Below are positions 8,732-17,071 of a DNA stretch of 64,000 nt, piece after piece; the stretch's first letter is position 1, and every line of letters starts with the position of its first letter. This stretch comes from DAOTWP01 sp034435675 (GTDB lineage: Bacteria; Chloroflexota; Anaerolineae; Aggregatilineales; Phototrophicaceae): assembly GCA_034435675.1 (NCBI GenBank), contig DAOTWP010000035.1, positions 5,792-69,791 on the forward strand. Direction: 5' to 3'. The notes below the pieces were generated by a model. That model was not told the origin of the DNA. It saw only the letters and a program-made list of their open reading frames with translations, and did no database searches. The position numbers and the translations under genes were made by a program.

Positions 8732-10202
8732 GCCTGCCGCAAAACGCCGGGTGACGCCGCGCCGCGCCCTGTTCGCCGTGCTGCTGCTGGCGGCAGCGCT
8801 GCGGTTGGGGGTGCTGCTGCTGTTTCCCGGTGTGTTTGCCTTTGATCAGACCGGCGCGATTCACGGTTCGGATGCTTACGACGCCTATGCTGTGAACCTG
8901 CTGGCAACCAGCACCTATGGGCGCATCCCCGGTGTGCCGGATGCCTCGATTCCGCCGCTGTACAGTGTGGCGCTGGCGGGGGTCTACGGCGTGTTTGGGC
9001 GCGGTTATCTGCAAGTGGGCATTTTTCATACGCTGCTCGATCTTGCCTGCATCGCTATGCTGTATTATATCGCGCGGGCGGCAATGCCCCTTAACGGGCG
9101 GCATGGGCGCGCGCCGGCACGTTTTGTTGACCCCGCGTGGGTGGGTGTGCTGGCAGGGCTGATGTATGCCTGTTATCCCTACCTGATCTTCCAGAATCTC
9201 ACCCTGATTGATACGCCATTCTTCATGCTGCTGCTGTTTGCCTTTGTGCTGCTGATGGCGCTGCTGCGGGTACATCCCCGGCTGGACAAAGCAGCGTGGC
9301 TGCTGGCGGTGCTGGGGGGCATTGTGCTGGGGCTGTCCATGCTGGCGCGCCCAATTCTGCCGCCGCTGGCGCTGTTCGTCGCGCTATGGTTCCTGTTCAA
9401 GCGCTGGCGCGTGGGCGCGGGTTGGCTGCTGCGTCCGGCGCTGACGCAGACCGTACTGCGCCTGCTGCCAGTTGCGCTGGTTAGTCTGTTGGTGCTGCTG
9501 CCCTGGATTGCCCGCAATTACAGCGTGTACGGCGCGTTTGTACCGATGACCACCACCTCCGGCGCGAACTTCTGGCAGGGCAACAGCGAGTACACCGTGC
9601 CGTTTTTCCGCGCCGGTTACGATGTGCAGTGGACTTCCCCGACGCTGCAAGCCGCCGACCCGTACAGCCGGGAGGCGGATGCCGAACGCTTCGCGCTGGG
9701 GTTTGAGTATCTGCGCACGCACCCGGAGCGTATTCCCGAACTGCTGTGGGTCAAATTTCTGGTGCATTGGAGCATTGACATTGCCCCCCGCTATAACCCG
9801 CAGCCGGGCGAGGATTTAGGGTTGGATGAAAACGGCGCGTTTGTTATCCGGCGGGTGAACCCGGCAACGGGCGAAAGCACTGATCTGAGCTTTGGCGAAA
9901 ATGACCCGGTGAACCTGTATGACGAGCCGCTGTTCGACCAGCTTGGGCGCACACTGCACCGGTACTATTACGGAGTGCTGTTCGTTCTGGCGCTGGTGGG
10001 CGTGCTGCTGACCCTGCGTGACTGGCGGCGGGTATCCCTGCTGTGGTTTGTGCAGATCAGCATGACGCTGGTTTATGTGTTCTTTCACCCCTCCACACGC
10101 TACCGCGTGCCGACAGACCCGATGCTGTTCCTCTTCTCTGCCTATGCGCTGCTGTGGCTGTGGCTGCGCGCCCGCGTTCGCTGGCTGTCCGTTTCTGCCT
10201 GA
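8697..10202 (+). CDS. GT39/ArnT-like polytopic glycosyltransferase
   Basis: Integral membrane glycosyltransferase expected to use a polyprenyl-phosphate sugar. A short basic N-terminus leads into TM1 (RRALFAVLLLAAAL). The first outer loop carries acidic residues (GSDAYDAYAVNLL), as in PMT/ArnT enzymes, and about ten further helices follow. A soluble segment at ~270-400 begins ARNYSVYGAFVPMTTTSG, typical of the family. The start is uncertain: the ATG at 8697 overlaps the upstream methyltransferase by 35 bp, and the GTG at 8751 begins 19 bp after its stop. Neither has a strong ribosome site, so translational coupling is likely. Confidence 0.85.
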   Translation: MTSSPSLRASAEPAAKRRVTPRRALFAVLLLAAALRLGVLLLFPGVFAFDQTGAIHGSDAYDAYAVNLLATSTYGRIPGVPDASIPPLYSVALAGVYGVFGRGYLQVGIFHTLLDLACIAMLYYIARAAMPLNGRHGRAPARFVDPAWVGVLAGLMYACYPYLIFQNLTLIDTPFFMLLLFAFVLLMALLRVHPRLDKAAWLLAVLGGIVLGLSMLARPILPPLALFVALWFLFKRWRVGAGWLLRPALTQTVLRLLPVALVSLLVLLPWIARNYSVYGAFVPMTTTSGANFWQGNSEYTVPFFRAGYDVQWTSPTLQAADPYSREADAERFALGFEYLRTHPERIPELLWVKFLVHWSIDIAPRYNPQPGEDLGLDENGAFVIRRVNPATGESTDLSFGENDPVNLYDEPLFDQLGRTLHRYYYGVLFVLALVGVLLTLRDWRRVSLLWFVQISMTLVYVFFHPSTRYRVPTDPMLFLFSAYALLWLWLRARVRWLSVSA

Positions 10203-10315
10203 GCAGTGTTTTTCCGCCGAAAGGCTGAAAGCTGTTCGGTATTTGCACCCATGTGCCCTGCTGCTGCGTCCATTAGAGTAGGGACAGTAACACACATGGC
10301 GTAAGGGAGGCAGCA

Positions 10316-10792
10316 ATGTTCAGTCCAACAGCAGGCTTCTCCAGTGATGCATCCAGTGCCTATAATTCTGAAATGATCGGGCTGTTTTGGCACGGGCTGC
10401 GGCGGGCACGACAACAGCAGCGCCGCGCTCTGCGAACAGGAACCTGCCGCCAACTGCACCGCCTCGCAGACTTGTGGCAGTGTTTTACAATTGCCAACCG
10501 CTACAGCCGGGGCTTGCGCAGTGTGCCGCTGAGCGCTGTACAGGGCAGTGTCGATCGTGATGAGTTCGATATTGATTTTCTACCGCTGCATCCCCGCATG
10601 CAGGAGCGCTGGACGATGGTCGCTGCACTGTTGGGCAGCGGGCGTGGGTTACCCCCTGTAGAGTTGATTGAAGTGGGCGGCGCGTATTACGTTGTGGATG
10701 GGCATCACCGCGTGTCTGCTGCCCGGATGCTGGGGTTTATGGAAATTGAAGCGGTGGTAACACATCTCGACCTTGTGCAGTGCTGCGCATGA
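10316..10792 (+). CDS. ParB/Srx-fold (ParB-like nuclease domain) protein
   Basis: Single-domain protein of 158 residues. The second half matches the ParB N-terminal fold: VPLSAVQGSVDR, a DFLP strand, then VDGHHRVSAARMLG near residues 121-135, the GxHR box that binds a nucleotide in ParB-type CTPases and sulfiredoxin-like enzymes. The first ~60 residues are Arg/Gln-rich and predicted helical. AAGGGAGG five bases before the ATG gives a firm start. There is no helix-turn-helix after the ParB box and no parA neighbour, so a role in chromosome segregation is doubtful; a stand-alone regulator or nucleotide-binding enzyme is more likely. Confidence 0.82.
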   Translation: MFSPTAGFSSDASSAYNSEMIGLFWHGLRRARQQQRRALRTGTCRQLHRLADLWQCFTIANRYSRGLRSVPLSAVQGSVDRDEFDIDFLPLHPRMQERWTMVAALLGSGRGLPPVELIEVGGAYYVVDGHHRVSAARMLGFMEIEAVVTHLDLVQCCA

Positions 10793-10927
10793 GGGTGTCT
10801 TGCGTTGTGTTCACGTAATGGCTGCGGTTGCCTGCATGCCCGTTCGCATGTAGCATGAACGTGGTCGCATTCTGCACAGCGCACTACCGGGGATAGACAC
10901 GGGTATCCATAAGCTACGAGGATCGTC

Positions 10928-11833
10928 ATGCACAACCTGCCTTTCGACAAGCCGGGACGCTTCTGGCGCGGCAATCTGCACACGCATTCGACACTGAGCG
11001 ATGGGCGCTTGTCTGTTGAGGAAACCTGCCGCGTGTACCGCGAAAACGGCTATCACTTTCTGGCAATCACCGATCACTTTATGGAGCGTTACGGATTTCC
11101 CCTGGCAGATACCCGCACGTACCGCAGCACAGAATTTACCACGCTGCTCGGTGCGGAACTGCACAGCGGCAGTACGGAGTTGGGCGAACTGTGGCATATC
11201 CTGGCGGTGGGGCTGCCGTTGGATTTTGCCCCGCCTGCGGAAGATGAAAGCGGACCACAGCTTGCGGCGCGGGCGCTGGCAGCAGGTGCATTTGTCGCGG
11301 CGGCACATCCGGCGTGGTATGGGCTGACAGAGGGCGATGTGCTGTCCCTGGGTGACATCCATGCCGTCGAAATCTATAACGGCGTTTCTGCGGATTACAA
11401 CACCAAAGCGGACAGTTGGTATATGCTTGATCTGCTGTCGGCGCGGGGCAGAGTCTACAGCGCGTGTGCGACAGACGACGCACACTTCAACCCCGAACGT
11501 GACGACTTCGTGCGCGGCTGGGTGTGGGTGAAAAGTGAGGCGCTTGACCCCGATGCACTGCTGGCAGCGCTCAAGGCAGGGCACTATTACAGCAGCACGG
11601 GTCCGCTGATCCACGATATTCAGATTAAGCCTGGCGAGTCGATTCGTGTGCGCTGTTCGCCCGCCAGCAGTGTCTTTGTCACCGGTTCCGGCTGGCAGGC
11701 GGCACAGATTCACGGTAAAGGGCTGATTGATGTTGAACTGCCGCTGAGGCGCATTCAGGCACCCTTCTGCCGGGTAACCGTGCGTGATCGTTACGGCGAA
11801 TGCGCCTGGAGCAGTCCCATCTGGTTTGGGTAG
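10928..11833 (+). CDS. PHP-domain metal-dependent phosphoesterase (CehA/McbA-like)
   Basis: Probable cytoplasmic hydrolase of a phosphoester or related bond. PHP metal ligands are visible in order: LHTHST (HxH), ITDHF (DH), GAELHSG (Glu), AAHPAW (His) and CATDDAHF (DxH). The C-terminal ~80 residues form a beta-rich extension (GESIRVRCSPASSVFV), as in the CehA/McbA subgroup. The ATG at 10928 has GAGGAT six bases upstream. It sits between the ParB-fold gene and an RmlD-like reductase, all on the plus strand. The substrate is not predictable. Confidence 0.9.
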   Translation: MHNLPFDKPGRFWRGNLHTHSTLSDGRLSVEETCRVYRENGYHFLAITDHFMERYGFPLADTRTYRSTEFTTLLGAELHSGSTELGELWHILAVGLPLDFAPPAEDESGPQLAARALAAGAFVAAAHPAWYGLTEGDVLSLGDIHAVEIYNGVSADYNTKADSWYMLDLLSARGRVYSACATDDAHFNPERDDFVRGWVWVKSEALDPDALLAALKAGHYYSSTGPLIHDIQIKPGESIRVRCSPASSVFVTGSGWQAAQIHGKGLIDVELPLRRIQAPFCRVTVRDRYGECAWSSPIWFG

Positions 11834-11944
11834 AGGCGGCTGTGCACAGCACGCGGCGCAGCAATCCACCATTGTGATTCTTCGTGGTGCTGGTGTGCGT
11901 TATACTCTGCTGGCGAAACTGGGTTTTGGAAACGGTTGTGTGGG

Positions 11945-12727
11945 ATGAAAGCAATTCTTACAGGCGCGAGCGGCGCAGTTGGCAGTGGATTGAAGCGCTG
12001 GATGGAAGCGCAGGGCAGTCGTGTAGTGTCCTGGGACCGCCGCGCTATCCCGATAGACGATTACACAGCGATGGAGCAGTTCATTCGTACAGAGCAGCCT
12101 GATGCCCTGTTTCATCTGGCGACTGCCTCGCAGCCAACAGGGAAAGTGAACGAATCATGGCTGGTCAATTACCACTGGACCAGCGAACTCGCCTGGATTT
12201 GCCGCCAGCTTGGGGTGCGTTTTGTGTTTACCAGCAGTGTGATGGTCTATACGGACGATGCAGTCGGTCCGTTTACACCGGAGAGTATCCCGGATGCTGC
12301 CGAAGGTTACGGCTATGAGAAATTGCAGGCGGAACGGCAGGCGTTGGCACAGAACCCGGACGCCGTGATCGCCCGACTTGGATGGCAAATCGGGGAACAG
12401 CCCGGTTCCAACAACATGCTTGATTTCTTCGAGCAGCGCATGCATGAGCTGGGCGAGGTGCGCGCGAGCCAGCGCTGGTATCCCGCCTGTTCATTCATTG
12501 CCGATACCGCAGCAGCACTAGTGCGACTGGCATCACAACCCGGCGGTGTTTATCTGCTGGACTCCAACACCCGCTGGAACTTCTTCGAAATTGCTGCTGC
12601 CCTGAGTGCGGTGTACCAGCACCGTTGGCGAATTATCCCGGCTGACGATTTTGTCTATGATCAACGCATGCTTGATCCGCGTTCTGCTATGCCTGCCCTG
12701 AGCGTGCGCCTGCCTGCGCTGGCATGA
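11945..12727 (+). CDS. RmlD/extended-SDR NAD(P)-dependent sugar reductase-like protein
   Basis: Rossmann-fold oxidoreductase resembling dTDP-4-dehydrorhamnose reductase. It opens with the cofactor loop LTGASGAVGSGL, has the substrate-side TSSVMVY and a catalytic YxxxK (YGYEK). The length of 260 residues fits RmlD better than UDP-sugar epimerases. I start at the ATG at 11945; an in-frame TTG nine bases earlier is possible. No other dTDP-rhamnose genes are adjacent, so the real sugar substrate is open. The preceding spacer holds a TATACT that may be its -10 element. Confidence 0.85.
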   Translation: MKAILTGASGAVGSGLKRWMEAQGSRVVSWDRRAIPIDDYTAMEQFIRTEQPDALFHLATASQPTGKVNESWLVNYHWTSELAWICRQLGVRFVFTSSVMVYTDDAVGPFTPESIPDAAEGYGYEKLQAERQALAQNPDAVIARLGWQIGEQPGSNNMLDFFEQRMHELGEVRASQRWYPACSFIADTAAALVRLASQPGGVYLLDSNTRWNFFEIAAALSAVYQHRWRIIPADDFVYDQRMLDPRSAMPALSVRLPALA

Positions 12728-12761
12728 ACAGCGCGTTAACCCGTTTGCAGCCGCAGTTCGG

Positions 12762-12790
12762 TTGTGCCCGCCGCCAAAGCAGGCTACACT
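12762..12790 (+). promoter_or_regulatory. Candidate promoter for the TolB-like propeller gene
   Basis: TTGTGC (12762-12767), 17 bases, then TACACT (12785-12790). It lies 31 bp before the chosen ATG at 12822. Confidence 0.45.
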
Positions 12791-12821
12791 GAGCGTAATC
12801 GCACATCTCCGGGGGAGTCCG

Positions 12822-13784
12822 ATGAAAACATTCCTCTCAGTTTTGCTTGCGGCGCTGTTTGTGCTGGCGCTCATGGTGAGCAGTGCCTTTGCTGATCCGC
12901 CTACTAACGACCAGCAGCCCGACCCAACACGCACAAAAGTGCCGCTGGAAGACCTGCGCGGCGCAGCCACCTATGGTGTGATTGTTTTTACATCCAGTCG
13001 GGATGGTGACTTTGAACTGTTCACGATGGATGCCGATGGCGGTAATCCGCGTCAGCTTACCGACAACAATTTTGGCGATTGGGATCCCGTCTGGTCGCCG
13101 GATGGCACGCGAATTGCTTTCTTTCGGGATTTTGGCAACGATGTGCTGGAAGTCGGCGTGATTGATGCCGCGACTGGCGAGGAAATCTTTCTGACGGACA
13201 TGGGCGGGTTTTCACTGGACATCAACTGGACTCCCGATGGTGAACACCTGATTTTTTGCAGTGACATCGAAGGCAATTTTGAACTGTATATCATCAATGC
13301 GGATGGTGAGAATCTGCGCCAGATTACCGATACTGCCATCAACGAGCGCCTGCCCGTTGTAGCGCCGGACGGCACGCGCCTCGTCTATCAGAGCGGCGAC
13401 AGCAACTGGGATTTGTTCATTGCCGAGTTTGATGCTGCCGAAGGAACCGTTGGTGAGCCGCAGCCACTGACCGAAACACCGGATAATGAACGTATTCCCG
13501 CTTGGTCGCCTGATAGTACGCTGCTCACCTATACCTCCGATCGTGGCGGTGACACGGAGATTTTTGTTATGGCAGTAGATGGGCTGGAACCGGGCGAGCA
13601 GATGCAGCTCACGGACAACGATGCCAGCGATGCATTCTCCAAGTTTTCACCGGATGCCCGCCAGATTGTTTTTGAGACCGACCGTGACGGGGATTTTGAG
13701 ATTTATAGCATGGATGCCGACGGCGATAACCAGACACGCCTCACTGATGATCTGGGCGATGACTTCGCCCCGGACTGGCGTTAG
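12822..13784 (+). CDS. Secreted TolB-like (WD40-like) beta-propeller protein
   Basis: Exported protein of 320 residues. A signal peptide (MKTFLSVLLAALFVLALMV, cleavage likely after SAFA) precedes a short linker. About six propeller blades follow, each with the TolB/PD40 signature: a W-SPDG-type turn (VWSPDGTRIAF, INWTPDGEHLIF, FSPDARQIVF) alternating with DGDFE-[IL] and a basic turn before QLTDN. The start at 12822 follows GGGGGAG by six bases. No enzymatic residues are seen; binding or sensing at the cell surface is the reasonable guess. It ends about 220 bp before a convergent epimerase gene, with two palindromes in the gap. Confidence 0.88.
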   Translation: MKTFLSVLLAALFVLALMVSSAFADPPTNDQQPDPTRTKVPLEDLRGAATYGVIVFTSSRDGDFELFTMDADGGNPRQLTDNNFGDWDPVWSPDGTRIAFFRDFGNDVLEVGVIDAATGEEIFLTDMGGFSLDINWTPDGEHLIFCSDIEGNFELYIINADGENLRQITDTAINERLPVVAPDGTRLVYQSGDSNWDLFIAEFDAAEGTVGEPQPLTETPDNERIPAWSPDSTLLTYTSDRGGDTEIFVMAVDGLEPGEQMQLTDNDASDAFSKFSPDARQIVFETDRDGDFEIYSMDADGDNQTRLTDDLGDDFAPDWR

Positions 13785-13861
13785 GCTGCCGACGAGTTAG
13801 GCTATGGGCGAGGTGTGAGTATACCCCGCCTGCTGTTGGCTATAGTGCCAGTCCGTAACCG

Positions 13862-13885
13862 GACAAGAGGATTAATCCCCTTGTC
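13862..13885. repeat. Intergenic palindrome, ACAAG..TTAA..CTTGT family
   Basis: A 24-base near-perfect inverted repeat centred on ATTAAT between convergent genes. Related copies lie at 3178-3193, 49863-49885 and 51466-51491. It may act as a two-way terminator or be a dispersed REP-like element. Confidence 0.6.
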
Positions 13886-13953
13886 TACGTAAACAGGCTT
13901 ACGCGATGGGTTTCTAAGTACAGCCACAGGAAACTCGTGGGATTGTTTTCCGC

Positions 13954-13978
13954 AGGGGCGGGTCTGAGACCCGCCTCT
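13954..13978. repeat. Intergenic GC-rich hairpin, AGGGGCG family
   Basis: Eleven-base arms (AGGGGCGGGTC and GACCCGCCTCT) around a TGA loop. Similar hairpins occur at 34257-34291, 36846-36866, 36937-36962 and 41445-41472, all between genes. Confidence 0.55.
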
Positions 13979-14006
13979 ACATCCGACATTGTCAATTTGT
14001 TTGGAC

Positions 14007-14948
14007 TTAGTGAACGCCCAGTAGATCGCGCATCCACGCGATTTCGTTCTGAATCCCCTGCTCAAAACTCGTCTGCGGTTCAAAGCCCAGCAGCCGCCGT
14101 GCTTTGTCAATGTTGGCGTGCGTTTTTTCCTGGTCGCCAGCCCGCGGGGGCTTGAGGTCAAATGTTGCCGGTTTGCCCATCAACCGTTCAACCGTATCAA
14201 TCGCCGCGCCAGTGGTCATTTCGACATCGCTGCCGATGTTAATCGCCTCGCCGATGGCATTCTCGTTGCCCAGCGCTGCCATAAACCCGCGAATGATGTC
14301 GCCCACATAGGTGAAGGAGCGCGAATGTTCACGGCTGTTGCTGTACAGGGGGAAGGGTTCATCCAGCAGAATGCTGCGGATCAGGCGCGGGTAGAGCTTG
14401 TCAGGACGTTCGCGTTCGCCATAGACGGAGAACAATCGCAGTGAGCAGGTGGGCAGTTTCTTGTCGCGGTAGTATGCCAGCACAAGCTGCTCGGCGGCGA
14501 GTTTGGTCACACCATAATACGAAATCGGCTCCGGGGGCACAGCTTCCGACTCGGTGGCCTTTAACCCGTAAACGGATGAGGTGGCAACATTGACAAACAA
14601 ACCGAGCGTGCGCTGCGTCTTGACGGCTTCGAGCAGGCGGTAGGTTGCTTCCAGATTGTTGCGCACATAGGTCGCAAAGCTCACTTTGTCAGAAATGCCC
14701 GGCTGTGCCGCACAGTGATAGACCACCTCAACATTTTCGACAAGCGGTTGCAGATCGTCTGCTGCGAGGTCTGCCCGCACAAACTGGCAGCCCGCCGCCT
14801 GAATTGCAGTGATATTGTATTCCTTTTGACGCACATCGTAATAATCCGTGACGCAGTCCAGCCCAATCACGGTATGTCCGGCGCGCAGCAGTGTTTCGGC
14901 AAGGTGTGAGCCAATAAACCCGGCGGCTCCGGTGACGAGAATCTTCAT
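14007..14948 (-). CDS. NAD-dependent epimerase/dehydratase (UDP-glucuronate/glucose 4-epimerase-like)
   Basis: Extended SDR acting on a nucleotide sugar. The cofactor loop TGAAGFIGSHLAE is at the N-terminus, followed by the acidic LDCVTDYYD, TSSVYG, and the catalytic YYGVTK. The C-terminal half has the substrate-binding SVYGERERPDKLYPRL region, typical of UDP-sugar 4-epimerases. The ATG at 14948 follows AGGGG by six bases; a longer in-frame start at 14987 is less likely. Upstream, TTGGCT-17-TACCCT could serve as promoter. Together with the RmlD-like and glycosyltransferase genes it suggests local polysaccharide synthesis. Confidence 0.9.
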   Translation of the reverse strand: MKILVTGAAGFIGSHLAETLLRAGHTVIGLDCVTDYYDVRQKEYNITAIQAAGCQFVRADLAADDLQPLVENVEVVYHCAAQPGISDKVSFATYVRNNLEATYRLLEAVKTQRTLGLFVNVATSSVYGLKATESEAVPPEPISYYGVTKLAAEQLVLAYYRDKKLPTCSLRLFSVYGERERPDKLYPRLIRSILLDEPFPLYSNSREHSRSFTYVGDIIRGFMAALGNENAIGEAINIGSDVEMTTGAAIDTVERLMGKPATFDLKPPRAGDQEKTHANIDKARRLLGFEPQTSFEQGIQNEIAWMRDLLGVH

Positions 14949-15054
14949 GCGTGTCCCCTTCAGGATGGTCAGATGCACACAGCGCATTAGGGTAGCATCG
15001 AAAGCGGGTCAAGCCAAGCGAAGACCGCCGCCCTGTGCCGGTTTCGCTGCCATC

Positions 15055-15555
15055 CTATTTCAGCGTTGCGGCAACACCGGGGATCGTCTCCAACCGGCGT
15101 GCGCTCAGCAGCGCTTCGAAGGCTTCATCACCGTCCAGATCGGTGACGCTGCCCACAAGGCTGGCGACGTAAGTATCGTTCTTTAAGCCGGGATTCATCA
15201 GCAGCACTTTGCGCAGGGCACGCGCCGCTTTCAGGTTATCCCCACGGGTATGGCTCGCCATTGCTTCATTAACCAGCCGGCGACATTGTTCGGCGAGTTT
15301 GGGGTCGATTTTCGATTTCCTGGACTGCGTCTTGTCCGGCAGTTCTGGGGCAGCTTCGATGCCTGTGCGGCGTTTGAAATAGGCAATGGCTTTCTCGGCG
15401 AACCGGCGCACCGTTTCGTCAGGATCGCGCTTGCTGACTGCCTCCAGCAGCGACAGGGCGCGCTGGTCGTCCTGCTTTGCCAGCGCTTCGATTGCCTGCC
15501 GCCGCTGCTGGGGGTTGGTGTGGTCAAGTTGTTTGGCAAGTTTCATCAGCGTCAT
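15055..15555 (-). CDS. HEAT-repeat/TPR-like soluble protein (paralogue 1 of 3)
   Basis: A 166-residue soluble protein. Residues ~5-60 form HEAT-like helices (DHTNPQQRRQAIEALAKQ, then DPDETVRRFAEKAIAYF). After a charged linker, residues ~85-160 form a TPR-like helical module (HTRGDNLKAARALRKVLLMN). Both modules recur in the next two genes, but this copy lacks their membrane domain. The function is unknown; protein-protein docking is likely. The start has only a weak AAAGG upstream. Confidence 0.72.
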   Translation of the reverse strand: MTLMKLAKQLDHTNPQQRRQAIEALAKQDDQRALSLLEAVSKRDPDETVRRFAEKAIAYFKRRTGIEAAPELPDKTQSRKSKIDPKLAEQCRRLVNEAMASHTRGDNLKAARALRKVLLMNPGLKNDTYVASLVGSVTDLDGDEAFEALLSARRLETIPGVAATLK

Positions 15556-15686
15556 GGTTAGAAAGCCTTTGTATAAATGCTGTTGTGCCTCCTAATCATT
15601 GTGCCCCTTGATTGAATAAACTGAACGTTAACGTTTAATCAATGTTTATCAACATTCGCAAAAGCGGGCTGGCGCTGGCAGCCGCG

Positions 15687-16883
15687 CTAACTAAACGCGC
15701 GTACCATGTTCTCGAACAGGTCTTCGAGCCAGTTGGGGAAAGCCAGCAGGCTGAGCACCAGCAGCCCGATCATGACGCCATAACCCAGCAGCGCAGAGGC
15801 GATACCCCGCAGGATGTCGAAATTCAGATAATTGTCCGTTACCAGCTTGAATGTCCAGATCACTTGTATCAGGAATATTGCGGCGGCAAGCATCAAGCCG
15901 AAAGTGTCGAGCAGTTCTGCCAGGCTGATGGCGATGCGCGGCGCAAAAATCGCCAGAATCAGCAGCACGATGAACCCAAGCACGATGATGCCGATGGTGG
16001 CAGCGTAGTAGATTGTATAAAACCGGACGATCTTGTGAATCAGCGCGGGCAGCGTGCCCTGCCCCTTGAACAGCAGTCGGGCAAAGCCGTGCGTGAACAG
16101 CAGTTGCAGACACAAGCCTGCTACGGTCAGCAGGGCACTGACGAGGAACGGCGGGGTGAACAGCTCCACAAATTGTCCGCTGACACTGCTGCTGCGCACA
16201 CCCGCCAGCGCGGCGAATAATTCGACGAACAGCAGAATGATCACCAGCGGCACCAGCGTCAGCACAGCGGTCATAATGCCTACCCACATCCCAGCGCGCG
16301 CCCAACCGGCATCATCGCGGCTGGATTCGCCCACTGTGCGCAGCCGTTCAAGGCTGCTGCCCTGGGTTGTGGCGACCCGGCTTTTGCCGAGGATCGCAGC
16401 GACTGCCTCAGGACCGGGCAAGCCTGTGAGCGTGGTTGCCAGCCCGGTGGCATAGCTGTTGGCAGTCAGGTTAGGATTCGCCTTGAACGCGGCGCGCAAC
16501 TGGGTTACTGCCTTGCGATTCTCGCCACGCATATGGCAGTTGAATGCCTCGGTCACCAGCCCTTTGGCGCGTGTTTCTGCGGCGGCGGAAACGACAAGGC
16601 TCGTGCGTGCGGGTGCGGCGGCGTCCTGCGTGGCATCACGGAAGTCGCTCAGCCTGGTGCGCTCCGGCATTTTCACCGTTTCAGGGATGAACTTCTTGAC
16701 ATATCGCCCTGCTTGCAGCGCGAGATAGCGTACATCCGGGTCGGGATCCTGCTGGTAGACCAGCGCCAGCAGCCTGAGCACACGCTGCGGGTCTTCGGTT
16801 GTCGTTTGTGCCAGCGCCTTAATCGCGGCTTTGCGCTCTGCCGGGTCAGGGCTTTCCAGTTGTACTGTGAGACGGTTGAGCAT
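15687..16883 (-). CDS. HEAT-repeat protein with Yip1-like membrane domain (paralogue 2 of 3)
   Basis: The 398-residue product has an N-terminal HEAT-like module (residues ~5-55, SPDPAERKAAIKALAQ), the same TPR-like module as its neighbours (~95-175, ending in a TGLPGPEAVAAILG motif), then about five membrane helices (~205-390) resembling Yip1/YIF1-type domains. It should sit in the cytoplasmic membrane with the HEAT part inside. The ATG at 16883 has AAGGA seven bases upstream; an earlier in-frame ATG at 16916 lacks one. It lies between two paralogues on the same strand, probably after tandem duplication. The function is unknown. Confidence 0.78.
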   Translation of the reverse strand: MLNRLTVQLESPDPAERKAAIKALAQTTTEDPQRVLRLLALVYQQDPDPDVRYLALQAGRYVKKFIPETVKMPERTRLSDFRDATQDAAAPARTSLVVSAAAETRAKGLVTEAFNCHMRGENRKAVTQLRAAFKANPNLTANSYATGLATTLTGLPGPEAVAAILGKSRVATTQGSSLERLRTVGESSRDDAGWARAGMWVGIMTAVLTLVPLVIILLFVELFAALAGVRSSSVSGQFVELFTPPFLVSALLTVAGLCLQLLFTHGFARLLFKGQGTLPALIHKIVRFYTIYYAATIGIIVLGFIVLLILAIFAPRIAISLAELLDTFGLMLAAAIFLIQVIWTFKLVTDNYLNFDILRGIASALLGYGVMIGLLVLSLLAFPNWLEDLFENMVRAFS

Positions 16884-17071
16884 GCGCCATTCCTTGGATA
16901 ACAGTGCGATAAACAATCGGCGCTGGCAGGGTCCAGGGGACTGCTACCCTGCCAACAGCAGCGGTTGGTTCTTATTACACCCCTCAGCAGCCCTTGCGTA
17001 TCACCCACCGCGCCCAGGCAACGATACAGCCTGCCTTACACTTGTTCAAAGCAAGCAGCGGTATGCGCGCA

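Noticed and set aside
13802..14161. Minus-strand open frame across the 3' end of the epimerase and the two palindromes
   Set aside because: It runs antisense-frame through an evident epimerase gene and gains its length from the palindromes; a similar translation appears after the palindrome at 51466, showing that it is repeat-derived.
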